NCBI GenBank assembly: GCA_944360025.1
Contig: CALVTF010000004.1
Coordinates: forward strand, 1 to 32,373
Source of the DNA: an uncultured Clostridia bacterium
Lineage (GTDB): Bacteria; Bacillota; Clostridia; Christensenellales; UBA1242
Direction of reading: 5' to 3'
DNA: 32,373 nt
Made by a program: the position numbers and the translations under genes
Shown here: one piece after another, positions 24,198-32,373 of the stretch
Numbering within the stretch: the first letter of the stretch is position 1
Layout of the letters: the number at the start of each line of letters is the position of its first letter
The notes under the pieces: generated by a model
Told to the model about the DNA's origin: nothing
What the model saw: the letters and a program-made list of their open reading frames with translations, nothing else
Database searches by the model: none

Positions 24198-27100
24198 ATG
24201 AAATCAATTTATAAGTACTACAAGGAAAGACTAATTGAAATTAGTGGAAAAAATAGAAGTTTGTACGCAAGAAAAATAAGTAAGAAATATGCTTATGATA
24301 TTGGTGAGGTTATAGGAAGTGACAAAGACGAATTCCAAGAATTTTTAACATTTTTATGGAAAGGAAAGAGAACAGGTTATCCACTTATCCACAAAAATAT
24401 GCGAGAAAGACTTTATAAAAATTTCAATTTGGAAGGGAAGGTAAAGGCTCTTTCAAAGTCGACAGAAGGAATGTCTTTAGAAGATAAAAGAGCAGAAGCA
24501 TTCAGGCAAGAGAGAATTAAGAGAGAAGAAGGAAAGAAAATTGTCACTTCTCAAGTTAATGCTCTTAAAAATTTAAAACGTGAGATTGACGAATTTGCTA
24601 AAGAAACCGGTCGTTATGAACTTTTTATCGGTTACCCTTTTGTTGTTGGTAAAATTAATAAAGATATAACCATAAAAGCCCCACTCATCCTTTTCCCTGT
24701 AACTATAAATGTGGAAAGTGATAAAGAGGTGACAATAGAAGCCAAAAATGATGATTTTGTACAATTTAACAAGGTTTTAATGCTTGCTTATGCTAGAGAG
24801 CATAGACTAAACACTGAAGGTATGCTACTAGAATTTGATAATCTTATGGACTATAAATTAAGAACCATTAAAGACGTTGTTGATTACCTTTCCGCTTATG
24901 GTTATAAATTTAAACTTCCAGATAAGTTTGAAAACAGCAAACTTATGAAGTTTGATGATATTCCAGAGCCTGACGAAATTGATAATTTAAAAATTGTCAA
25001 TGCTTGTGTGATTGGGCGTTTTCCTCTTGCAAACTCTATTTATAACGACTATACTCTTTTAGAGAAAAAACATTTAACAACTGCCAGCATAAGAGAACTT
25101 TTGGAAGCCAAGAGTGTTAAGAAAAAGAAGAAAAAAGTGGACAATCGTGTGTACACTATTAATGACCTTGACTATTCACAAGAAAACGCTATAGAAAAAC
25201 TTAATGAAAGTGGAAACTTGGTGATTTATGGACCTCCTGGAACAGGTAAATCGCAGACTATTGTAAATATCATTTCCGACGCTCTTTGTAAGAATAAAAA
25301 AGTGCTTGTGGTATCTCAAAAGAAGGCTGCACTAGAAGTTGTTTATAATCGTCTTGGAAACTTAAATTCTAAATGTATGTTTATAACGGACGCGGAAAAG
25401 AATAAAGTTGAGTTTTATGAAAGATGCTCGCAAATGCATCAAGTAATTTTAAATTCTCAACTAGAAGATATAGAGAGTGATGACTTTGATAAGGTGGAAA
25501 ATGATATTAGAAAGGAAATTGGTGAACTTAACACAATTTCAGAAACTCTTTTCACAAAGACGCCTTTTGGATTGACTCTTCAAGAAATGTATGCAAATTC
25601 TGCAAGGATTGGAAAGAATAGTAATGATTATGTGTTATATAAACTCATGCTGAAAAATAAAGATATAATGGCAATGAATTATGATGAACTTTCTTCCACT
25701 TTAAGAGTCATTAAAGACAAAAACAAGGCAGAACTTTATTATAGATATATAGAATTAAAACAAAACAATCCACTTATTGACCATATAAAACCAAAAGTGG
25801 ACGTTCATACCATTAACCAAACAAAGACATACTTAAGAGAAATTACACAAAAAAATATCATTCCTTTCGACACGGCACGTCATCCACATGCTAGACAACT
25901 TATGGTTTATATGCTAGAAAATGACGTGGAAAATGTGGAAGATATGAAACCGCTTATTGAAATGATTTCAAAAAATGAAAACAAAGGGCTTCATAAAGGA
26001 TTATTTTGGTCAAAAATATTTTTTCCAGCATATCCATTTGTTAAAAGCAAAGTAAACAAAAAAGAAGAAGAAATTAAAGAGAATTTTAATCAAACTCTTC
26101 AAGAAATTCAAGATTACATAAAAGAATATTCACTTTTAAATAAGGTTTTGGACAGAAAAGGTTATCTTATGGCAATTGATAACATAATCAATGGCAATGC
26201 AATTTTTCTTAAACTTCTCCTTAATGCGCTTAATGATTATCTTGAGATACGTGACGTAAATAATGCTCTTTCAAATCTGACAAATGAAGAGAGAATAATT
26301 CTTAATTTTGCTTATGAAAATTCTAAAACGGCAAGACAATATAAAGAAAATGTTGAGAAGATTTTGCCTCTTAGAATATATTATGAAACTCTTAGATATG
26401 AGGAGTTATATAAAACAAAACTTGCAAAAATAATTGATTTTGAAAACATACGAAATCGAATCTTGTCACTTCAAAAAGATGAAAAAGAGATTTCAAGAAA
26501 AATTTGTCTAAACAAATTTAAAGATGAATATGTGGAATATTTTAATAACAGCGAAGAAAACAAAAATTATCTTTATCAAATCACTAAACAACAAAATTTG
26601 TTGCCGATAAGAAAGACTATGGAACTTTATAATGATTTTCTTTTAAAACTTTTCCCTTGTTGGCTTTTGTCTCCAGAAAGTGTTTCCACAATTTTCCCGC
26701 TTAAAAAAGATTTGTTTGATATTATTCTTTTTGATGAGGCAAGTCAGGTGTTTATTGAAAACACTTTACCGACAATATATCGTGGGAAGAGTATAGTTGT
26801 TGCGGGAGACTCAAAGCAACTTAGACCTACCGCTACCTTTATGAAAAGATATATGGGAAATGATAGCGATGAAGAAATTGACCTTGCAACTCAAGCCGCT
26901 CTTGAAGTTGAGAGTTTACTCGACCTTGCTACTTCACGTTTTAATAGCACAAATTTGAATTATCATTATCGTAGTAAAAGCGAAGAACTTATCAATTTTT
27001 CCAACTATGCTTTTTATGACGGCAAACTTCAAATTGCGCCAAATATTTCCAAAAATATTGGTGACAAGCCAATAACTAGAATTAAAGTTAATGGCAGGTG

Positions 27101-28013
27101 GCTTCAAAGGAAAAATCAAGAAGAAGCAAATGCTATTGTTAGTTTACTTAAAAAACTTATTAAAAATAAACGAAATAAATCTTCTATTGGAATTATCACT
27201 TTTAACACCGAACAAGAAAATGCTATTGAGGATGCAATAGATGCTGAATGTCAAAAAGATAGTATTTTCCGTGATGCTTACATAAAAGAACAAAATAGAA
27301 AAGTCAACAATGAAGACTCTTCCATTTTTATCAAGAATTTGGAAAATGTGCAAGGTGATGAGCGAGATATTATTATCTTTAGTATTGGTTATGCAAGAAA
27401 TGAATATGGAAAAGTTGCATCTCACTTTGGACCTCTTTCGGTTGAAGGCGGTGAAAATCGTTTAAATGTTGCTATTACTCGTGCCAAAGAAAAAATTTAT
27501 GTTGTAACAAGCATTGAACCAGAAGAACTTGCAGTTGAAGGAACAAAAAATGCCGGTCCAAAGATTTTCAAAAGTTATCTTCAATATGTTCGTGCTGTTT
27601 CGAACAAGAAAAATAAGGAAGCAAGTTTCATTTTAGATAGTTTTCGTTCAAGTTTGCAAGGTGCAAAAACTGAAGTGATTGGAAATTCTCTTGAAAATGA
27701 AATCAAGGCTGAACTTGTTAAACTTGGATATAATGTGGAAACAAATCTTGGTAACACTGACTATAAACTTTCACTTGCAATTTATGACAAGAAAGAGGAT
27801 AGATATTTGCTTGGAATTGAATGTGATTATTCGGCGTATAAATCAAGTCCTTCAATTTTGGAACGTGATGTTTATCGAAACAAATTTTTGTCATCGCGTG
27901 GCTGGACAATAATGCGAGTTTGGAGTCGTGATTGGTGGCTAAATAAACAAAAAGTTATCAATAATATTGTTAAAGCGGTAAATAGCAACAAAAAGAAAAT
28001 TGCAAGTGAATAA
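24198..28013 (+). CDS. Giant superfamily 1 helicase with DUF4011-like N terminus and C-terminal nuclease
   Basis: The 1271-aa protein starts like a DUF4011 domain (RLIEISGKNRSLYARKI). The DNA2/UPF1-like helicase core has Walker A GPPGTGKS (345-352), motif II DEASQ (846-850), AGDSKQLRP, a YRS element, QGDERD (from 1052) and VAITRAKE (1091-1098). A long helical insert separates motifs I and II. The C terminus has the Vsr/MTES-type nuclease pattern GIECDYSAYKS (from 1206) and WTIMRVWSRDWW. It would translocate on and cut DNA or RNA-DNA. Such helicase-nucleases often occur in defence islands, and an R-M-like operon follows here. Defence function is inference; a housekeeping repair role is possible. 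Confidence 0.85.
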   Translation: MKSIYKYYKERLIEISGKNRSLYARKISKKYAYDIGEVIGSDKDEFQEFLTFLWKGKRTGYPLIHKNMRERLYKNFNLEGKVKALSKSTEGMSLEDKRAEAFRQERIKREEGKKIVTSQVNALKNLKREIDEFAKETGRYELFIGYPFVVGKINKDITIKAPLILFPVTINVESDKEVTIEAKNDDFVQFNKVLMLAYAREHRLNTEGMLLEFDNLMDYKLRTIKDVVDYLSAYGYKFKLPDKFENSKLMKFDDIPEPDEIDNLKIVNACVIGRFPLANSIYNDYTLLEKKHLTTASIRELLEAKSVKKKKKKVDNRVYTINDLDYSQENAIEKLNESGNLVIYGPPGTGKSQTIVNIISDALCKNKKVLVVSQKKAALEVVYNRLGNLNSKCMFITDAEKNKVEFYERCSQMHQVILNSQLEDIESDDFDKVENDIRKEIGELNTISETLFTKTPFGLTLQEMYANSARIGKNSNDYVLYKLMLKNKDIMAMNYDELSSTLRVIKDKNKAELYYRYIELKQNNPLIDHIKPKVDVHTINQTKTYLREITQKNIIPFDTARHPHARQLMVYMLENDVENVEDMKPLIEMISKNENKGLHKGLFWSKIFFPAYPFVKSKVNKKEEEIKENFNQTLQEIQDYIKEYSLLNKVLDRKGYLMAIDNIINGNAIFLKLLLNALNDYLEIRDVNNALSNLTNEERIILNFAYENSKTARQYKENVEKILPLRIYYETLRYEELYKTKLAKIIDFENIRNRILSLQKDEKEISRKICLNKFKDEYVEYFNNSEENKNYLYQITKQQNLLPIRKTMELYNDFLLKLFPCWLLSPESVSTIFPLKKDLFDIILFDEASQVFIENTLPTIYRGKSIVVAGDSKQLRPTATFMKRYMGNDSDEEIDLATQAALEVESLLDLATSRFNSTNLNYHYRSKSEELINFSNYAFYDGKLQIAPNISKNIGDKPITRIKVNGRWLQRKNQEEANAIVSLLKKLIKNKRNKSSIGIITFNTEQENAIEDAIDAECQKDSIFRDAYIKEQNRKVNNEDSSIFIKNLENVQGDERDIIIFSIGYARNEYGKVASHFGPLSVEGGENRLNVAITRAKEKIYVVTSIEPEELAVEGTKNAGPKIFKSYLQYVRAVSNKKNKEASFILDSFRSSLQGAKTEVIGNSLENEIKAELVKLGYNVETNLGNTDYKLSLAIYDKKEDRYLLGIECDYSAYKSSPSILERDVYRNKFLSSRGWTIMRVWSRDWWLNKQKVINNIVKAVNSNKKKIASE

Positions 28014-28030
28014 ATTGTAGATTAATAACA

Positions 28031-28063
28031 AAAAAATAGTATCTTGAACTGATACTATTTTTT
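28031..28063 (+). terminator. Intrinsic terminator of the helicase-nuclease gene
   Basis: The 13-bp perfect stem AAAAAATAGTATC (28031-28043) and GATACTATTTTTT (28051-28063) has a 7-nt loop and ends in a T-run. Confidence 0.92.
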
Positions 28064-28374
28064 ATATTTTGTATTGTACTTAAAAGTTTTAAAATTTTTG
28101 TAAGATTATCGTTATAATATTTTATTGATATGGCGGAGAGCAAAGGTATTTGTACTCACCCTGATTATTATTTAAAGAAGAGTTTTCAATCTGCTTTATT
28201 TCATATTCTATATCACTTATTTTATCAGGTATTCGCTTTTTAGTCAAATGGTATCAAGACAAGCACAACACGCCAAAATATCATTTTTGAAATTTTACTT
28301 AAAATCCTATAAAAATCATACCAAATTTATATATTTTATGATATAATAAATTAAACTATTTAAAAAGGGAAATT
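28064..28374. other. Non-coding gap upstream of the R-M-like operon
   Basis: About 310 bases hold no gene I can support. A TATAAT at 28113-28118 has no matching -35. A 37-codon open frame (28130-28243) has no ribosome binding site and no recognisable product. The stretch at 28240-28290 is somewhat richer in GC than its flanks, without clear dyad symmetry. The functional promoter for the next gene lies at its end (28339-28347). Confidence 0.5.
28339..28347 (+). promoter_or_regulatory. Extended -10 promoter of the methyltransferase operon
   Basis: TGATATAAT gives a TGN extension and a perfect -10 (TATAAT, 28342-28347), 28 bases before ATG 28375. The -35 is weak. Confidence 0.6.
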
Positions 28375-29274
28375 ATGTCTAAGGATTTTGAGTCAAAAAA
28401 ATTGTCAGAAAAAGAGACTTTAATAAAAGAAAATGAACAACGGGAAAAGACATTTAATGGCATGACCGCTCGTGAATGGGCATTATCAAGTAGAAGTGTT
28501 TGGAACGATGTTTCTTCTGTAAGGAAAAGTAAACATCTTTTGCATGGAGCAACATTTCCTGAAAAATTAGCCGAGCGTGTTATTAAAATGTATTCCAAGG
28601 AAGGGGATTGTGTATTAGATCCATTTTTAGGAACAGGAACTACTATAATATCAGCAATTAAAAACAAGCGTTTTGGATACGGCATTGAATTAACAGACAA
28701 ATATTTTGAATTAGCTACAAAAGAAATTTCTTCTGTCGTAAATTTATTAGTACAACCTAGTTATGCTTTGTATCATGGTGATTGTGAAAACATGATAGAT
28801 GAAATAAACGATGAAACGATTGAATTAACATTGACATCTCCGCCATACGCAGATTTAATACATAAAGTTATTGAGGATAGAACAAAAAGGCATAAGCACT
28901 CCGCCTTCGTTGAAGAGAATAATGCGACAACGAAGATTTATTCTAATAGCGAATTAGATCTTGGAAATATGCCAATGGATAAATATAAAGAAAAGGTTAT
29001 TAGAATAATGAAGAAACTTTTTCAAAAAACTAAACCTGGTGGTTACAATATTTGGGTTGTGAAGGATTTTAGAGATGTCAAAAACAAGATACCATATATA
29101 GATCTACATAGCACAATTGCTGAGTGTGGTTCGAAAGCAGGATTTGTTTATCATGATTTAATAATATGGGATCAAAATGAACAAAGATCATTAGTTTTAT
29201 TAGGATATCCTAGTGTTTTTTATGTCAATCAAAATCATTCATATTTAGTTGTTTTAAGGAGACCAAAAAAATGA
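28375..29274 (+). CDS. DNA amino-methyltransferase (N4-cytosine or N6-adenine), first of a pair
   Basis: The 299-aa protein has motif X/I in its first third: HLLHGATFPEKLAERVIKMY, then the SAM-binding DPFLGTGTT (82-90) and GYGIELTDKYFE. The catalytic motif IV TSPPY (154-158) comes after, and a recognition region follows. TSPPY is commonest in N4-cytosine enzymes but does not exclude N6-adenine. Order X-I-IV differs from the commoner IV-X-I of the beta class. AAAGGGA precedes the ATG. Its stop overlaps the start of the second methyltransferase (ATGA). It probably protects one strand of an asymmetric site. Confidence 0.88.
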   Translation: MSKDFESKKLSEKETLIKENEQREKTFNGMTAREWALSSRSVWNDVSSVRKSKHLLHGATFPEKLAERVIKMYSKEGDCVLDPFLGTGTTIISAIKNKRFGYGIELTDKYFELATKEISSVVNLLVQPSYALYHGDCENMIDEINDETIELTLTSPPYADLIHKVIEDRTKRHKHSAFVEENNATTKIYSNSELDLGNMPMDKYKEKVIRIMKKLFQKTKPGGYNIWVVKDFRDVKNKIPYIDLHSTIAECGSKAGFVYHDLIIWDQNEQRSLVLLGYPSVFYVNQNHSYLVVLRRPKK

Positions 29275-30389
29275 GTTTTGAGTTGTTACAAAAGTTGGAT
29301 AGAATACACCCTTATCCAGCAAAATTCACAATTGATCTTGCATTAAAATATATAGAAAAATATACTAAAGAAAACGATGTGATATATGATCCGTTTGTCG
29401 GTTCAGGAACCACATTATTAGCTTCAAAATTCTTATCAAGAAATTCTTATGGTACGGACATTAATTTTATTGCAATTTTAATTTCAGAATTTAAAGTGTT
29501 GGACTTGACAGATAAAAATTTAGTTAATTTAAAGCTTTTTATTGACAAATTTAATAATTCATTTATGCTGGAATCTGAAAATACAAATCTATTTAGTTAC
29601 CCATCAATCGATCATTGGTTTTGTAAAGATTCAATTAAAGTTTTGAGTTATATAAGAAATTGCATTAAAACACTTACTAATAGAAACGAGATAATATTTT
29701 GTAGCTTAGTATTTTCATCCATTATAAATTTAGTCTCAAATCAAGAAAGTGATACGCGTTATGCTCGTGTTCATAAATCTAAATTAAATAAATCATATAT
29801 TGGCGAATTGTTTATTAAAAAATTTAATTTTGCTCTAATACTAATGAAAGACATAAGAGGATATTATAAAAATAATAATTCTAAAAATATACCATTATTG
29901 CTTGATTCAAAAAATTGTGATAAGAAAATAAAAAAGAATTCAATTGATTTAATTTTAACTTCTCCGCCTTATCCAAATACTTATGATTACTATTTATATC
30001 ATAAACATAGAATGAACTGGCTTGATTTTGATGTCAAATTTTCTATGAATGCCGAAATTGGTTCCCGACGTGAATTTTCAAGCTTGAAACACCCAAAAGA
30101 AAAATTTGATAGTGATATGCTCGAAATTTTATCTCATGCTAATAATCTATTGAAATTAAATGGATATACAGTTTTAGTTATGGGAGATGGTAAAATACAA
30201 GGAGAAATATATGATGCAAAATCTAATATGGAAAAATTATGTAATAATTTTGGATGGAATTTGATTGATTATAGTTATTCATGTTTGGATAATACTTCAA
30301 GATCATTTCAACAATCATATAGAACAAAAGGGAAAAAAGAACACATTTTAGTGTTTAAAAAGGTAAAACAATGGAAATTAGTGAAATAA
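29271..30389 (+). CDS. DNA amino-methyltransferase, second of a pair
   Basis: The 372-aa protein begins with the HPYPAKF element and SAM motif DPFVGSGTT (40-48). A long insert (about 65-220) with SNQESDTRYARVHKSK follows, and the catalytic TSPPYPNTYDYY begins at 230. The C-terminal part has VLVMGDGKIQGEIYD. Motif order matches the first methyltransferase but the sequences differ greatly outside the motifs, so they are not a recent duplication. It overlaps its upstream neighbour by 4 bases and the downstream gene by 19, showing a tight operon. Two enzymes in one R-M unit usually modify the two strands of a non-palindromic site. Confidence 0.88.
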   Translation: MSFELLQKLDRIHPYPAKFTIDLALKYIEKYTKENDVIYDPFVGSGTTLLASKFLSRNSYGTDINFIAILISEFKVLDLTDKNLVNLKLFIDKFNNSFMLESENTNLFSYPSIDHWFCKDSIKVLSYIRNCIKTLTNRNEIIFCSLVFSSIINLVSNQESDTRYARVHKSKLNKSYIGELFIKKFNFALILMKDIRGYYKNNNSKNIPLLLDSKNCDKKIKKNSIDLILTSPPYPNTYDYYLYHKHRMNWLDFDVKFSMNAEIGSRREFSSLKHPKEKFDSDMLEILSHANNLLKLNGYTVLVMGDGKIQGEIYDAKSNMEKLCNNFGWNLIDYSYSCLDNTSRSFQQSYRTKGKKEHILVFKKVKQWKLVK

Positions 30390-32158
30390 GAATTTATGCT
30401 GAAGTGTTAGAGCAAGGTATTGATTTTAAAGAATATCTAAAAAATATTGTTGGGGACCAAATAAAAATTATTAATATTTATGCTAAAAAAATCCGTGGAG
30501 AAATTACGAATAGAGATTCTTTGGCAAATAGAATAAGAAAATCTAAAGATATAGACATATTAATTACTTGCATTAGTAATAATAAGGAATATCCATTTTT
30601 AATGATAGAATATTCAACAGCCGTACCAACCGATGATCACAAGATGCAAAGATCAGATGTCTACTATTGGAGTTCAGTATATAGAACTCCTATGATGAAA
30701 ATTTATCCTATTTCAAAAGGAATGAATCAAAATTTTGGTGGTGGAAATAAATTTACCGATGAGTTAGAATCTGTTTTAGCATATAGACAAGGCGCATTAT
30801 TTTTTCCTATTAAATGGAAGACTATAAACAATTCAAATACTCTTCAAACAAAAAATAATGCTTTATCCTGTATATACTTTTCTATTGAGATTAGAGATAT
30901 ATTGCAAGAGTTATACAAGACGTTTATAAAAGAGTCTAGTTATGATAATTACTATTCCCAATTAAGGGATATCTATTATATGAAAAATAAAAATATAATT
31001 GATAAATATTCCAATCATGAGTTAAAAAAGATTATTGTAAATTCGTCCCGGTTTAGATGGGAAGGAGATTTTCTTATTAGTAAAATAAATAGGTTTGGTC
31101 ATGCAATGGATCCTGACCGAGGAGTATTGTACTTCACAAATATGTTAGTTGGCGTTGATAAATGTATAACTGAAATACAAATTAATAGATCCTCTTTATA
31201 TGGTAAAAATGGATATAAAGCATTATTTGATGCTACTTCAAGAGAAAACAGATTAATAAGTATTGTACAAAATTTAATAAATTCATCTAATAATATTTTT
31301 ACATCAAATGATGCAATTAACTTATTTCAGTATGCTTTATGCATAGAAAATTGGAACTTGTTTACAAAAAAATCTAATAATGAATATATAATTCAAGATG
31401 ACAAATTAAGGAATTTTTTATCTAAATGTTCAAGCATAACTTCAAAGTGTATTTTTTATCTATCAACTAAGCTTCTGTTAACTGACAAAAATAGGAATAT
31501 TATTTGTACTGTAAGTTGGAGCAGTAATATCATAAAAGAGTATTTAAGGTCATTAATTTATGCAAATTACTCTCCAATACATATTAAACCATTATCTTTT
31601 AATGATATGAAAGAAGACATAATTACTTTCGCTAGTGTTGAATTATATAAAATTTTACAATGCAAATTAATTGCTGTAAGTTACCCAGGAGCACAAGGTG
31701 ATAGATGTGTTCTATTAGGCGAAGGAAGAAATGTGTTAAGAACATACATTGACATAATTGCCGTGAAAGAAAATAATTTAAAAGCCACTGTATTCTTAGA
31801 GGAATGTAAAGACAGTTTAGCAAAATCAAAGAATGATGTCAAAAAACTTAACGATTTTATACACTCTGAGGATCAACTCAATGGATTAAAATCTTTAATA
31901 AAAAAAATAAATGGTGATAACTATATTGATGATATAAAAATTTCGGTAGGAGCTAAATATTCTCAAAGCATACCATATTTAAATGTAGATTATATTTTCA
32001 TGTTTAATATTGAAAATCTTGATGATTATAAAACCATTATTGATTATTCTATTGCCATAATTGACACATCATTAATAGATATTTTTAAACCACTTTCCAA
32101 CAATTTAGGAAAATTACAAGGCAAACTAAACTTTGATAAATTGTATATTATTGAGTAG
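30371..32158 (+). CDS. Unknown 595-aa protein, candidate restriction endonuclease of the operon
   Basis: The gene overlaps the second methyltransferase by 19 bases, the position of the restriction enzyme in most R-M operons. I recognise no family. Two places look like PD-(D/E)XK sites. The N-terminal one has Asp62, a strand, then Glu80-Tyr-Ser (DIDILIT, FLMIEYST), followed by DDHKMQRSD. The C-terminal one has Asp461 and Glu478-Cys-Lys480 (IDIIAVKENN, VFLEECKDS), which keeps the lysine. Either may be the cutting site, the other perhaps a degenerate fold. The cutter role is inferred from context and motifs. Confidence 0.7.
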   Translation: MEISEIRIYAEVLEQGIDFKEYLKNIVGDQIKIINIYAKKIRGEITNRDSLANRIRKSKDIDILITCISNNKEYPFLMIEYSTAVPTDDHKMQRSDVYYWSSVYRTPMMKIYPISKGMNQNFGGGNKFTDELESVLAYRQGALFFPIKWKTINNSNTLQTKNNALSCIYFSIEIRDILQELYKTFIKESSYDNYYSQLRDIYYMKNKNIIDKYSNHELKKIIVNSSRFRWEGDFLISKINRFGHAMDPDRGVLYFTNMLVGVDKCITEIQINRSSLYGKNGYKALFDATSRENRLISIVQNLINSSNNIFTSNDAINLFQYALCIENWNLFTKKSNNEYIIQDDKLRNFLSKCSSITSKCIFYLSTKLLLTDKNRNIICTVSWSSNIIKEYLRSLIYANYSPIHIKPLSFNDMKEDIITFASVELYKILQCKLIAVSYPGAQGDRCVLLGEGRNVLRTYIDIIAVKENNLKATVFLEECKDSLAKSKNDVKKLNDFIHSEDQLNGLKSLIKKINGDNYIDDIKISVGAKYSQSIPYLNVDYIFMFNIENLDDYKTIIDYSIAIIDTSLIDIFKPLSNNLGKLQGKLNFDKLYIIE

Positions 32159-32202
32159 TATTAAATGAATTAATAAATAATTGTTTCAATGATTTAAAAT
32201 CA

Positions 32203-32373
32203 TTAATAACTTATATTAAAATAGTCAAGTGATTTTACTCTAGGCAAATTTTTTAGTTTATTGCTCTCTATTTTTATGTGTAAAACAATGTCAAGATTTT
32301 TCCAATTTTCACTTGGCTCAATATCAGGTTTATTGTAAGGCATCACAAGTCCAAAACTATCTTGTAAAAAGAA
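32203..32373 (-). CDS. C-terminal part of an unidentified protein (5' end outside window)
   Basis: On the minus strand an open frame runs from the right edge to a TAA at 32205-32203. Its 56 visible residues include FGLVMPYNKPDIEPSENWK and LDIVLHIKIES. The codon use resembles the neighbours and no stop interrupts the frame, so it is probably a real gene. It is convergent with the 595-aa gene, 44 bases away. A short dyad (AATGAT/ATCATT at about 32189-32205) lies between. No family recognised. Confidence 0.55.
   Translation of the reverse strand, partial: FFLQDSFGLVMPYNKPDIEPSENWKNLDIVLHIKIESNKLKNLPRVKSLDYFNISY

Noticed and set aside
28130..28243. 37-codon open frame starting MAESKGICTHPDYY
   Set aside because: No ribosome binding site and no recognisable product; too short to separate from chance in a non-coding gap.

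Overview
The window is AT-rich (about 70 percent by eye), uses the standard code, and carries AGGAGG-type ribosome binding sites, sigma-A promoters and many T-tailed hairpin terminators. Together with the gene families present (dnaG-rpoD-zinc ribbon cluster, groESL, DUF3343, YwaF-like protein, CCA-type cysteine desulfurase), this suggests an uncultured, probably host-associated, low-GC Bacillota of the Clostridia. No 16S gene or other decisive taxonomic marker is present, so the assignment stays broad.

Region 1 (1 to about 8630) is an integrated mobile element whose left end lies outside the window. It combines filamentous-phage features with a replication module like that of eukaryotic CRESS-DNA viruses. 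The phage-like part has a protein with a C-terminal membrane anchor, a large membrane-anchored coiled-coil protein with InlB-like repeats, several small basic proteins and a Zot/pI-type ATPase. The replication part is a complete HUH-endonuclease plus superfamily 3 helicase Rep. Directly upstream of rep is a textbook CRESS origin: a perfect 15-bp stem displaying the nonanucleotide TAGTATTAC, followed by four TGTCGCAT iterons. A GC-rich structured tract precedes it, and a second cluster of three hairpins lies at 2528-2645. Behind rep are a 68-codon gene and a MazF toxin, a hypothetical gene, a frameshifted DNA cytosine methyltransferase-like gene and a terminator. A tandem 12-bp repeat and a tRNA-3'-end-like sequence (8611-8629) mark the likely right junction. 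No integrase is visible.

Region 2 (about 8630-24050) is ordinary chromosome. It holds mscL, a decayed nucleoside hydrolase, a DUF5662 and metallo-beta-lactamase-fold fusion, a YwaF-like membrane protein, groES-groEL, an unknown 474-aa gene, the dnaG-rpoD-zinc-ribbon cluster, a beta-helix protein, a divergent cysteine desulfurase/DUF3343 pair, a lytic transglycosylase and a phosphohexomutase.

Region 3 (24198-32373) looks like a defence island. It has a 1271-aa superfamily 1 helicase with a C-terminal nuclease, then a tight three-gene operon of two amino-methyltransferases (both with TSPPY) and a 595-aa protein with nuclease-like motifs. An unidentified gene enters from the right edge on the minus strand.

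The most interesting system is the element in region 1: a bacterial element pairing a Zot-type extrusion ATPase with a circovirus-like Rep and origin. Inovirus-like elements and bacterial CRESS-type Reps are each known; how common this exact combination is cannot be judged from the sequence alone.
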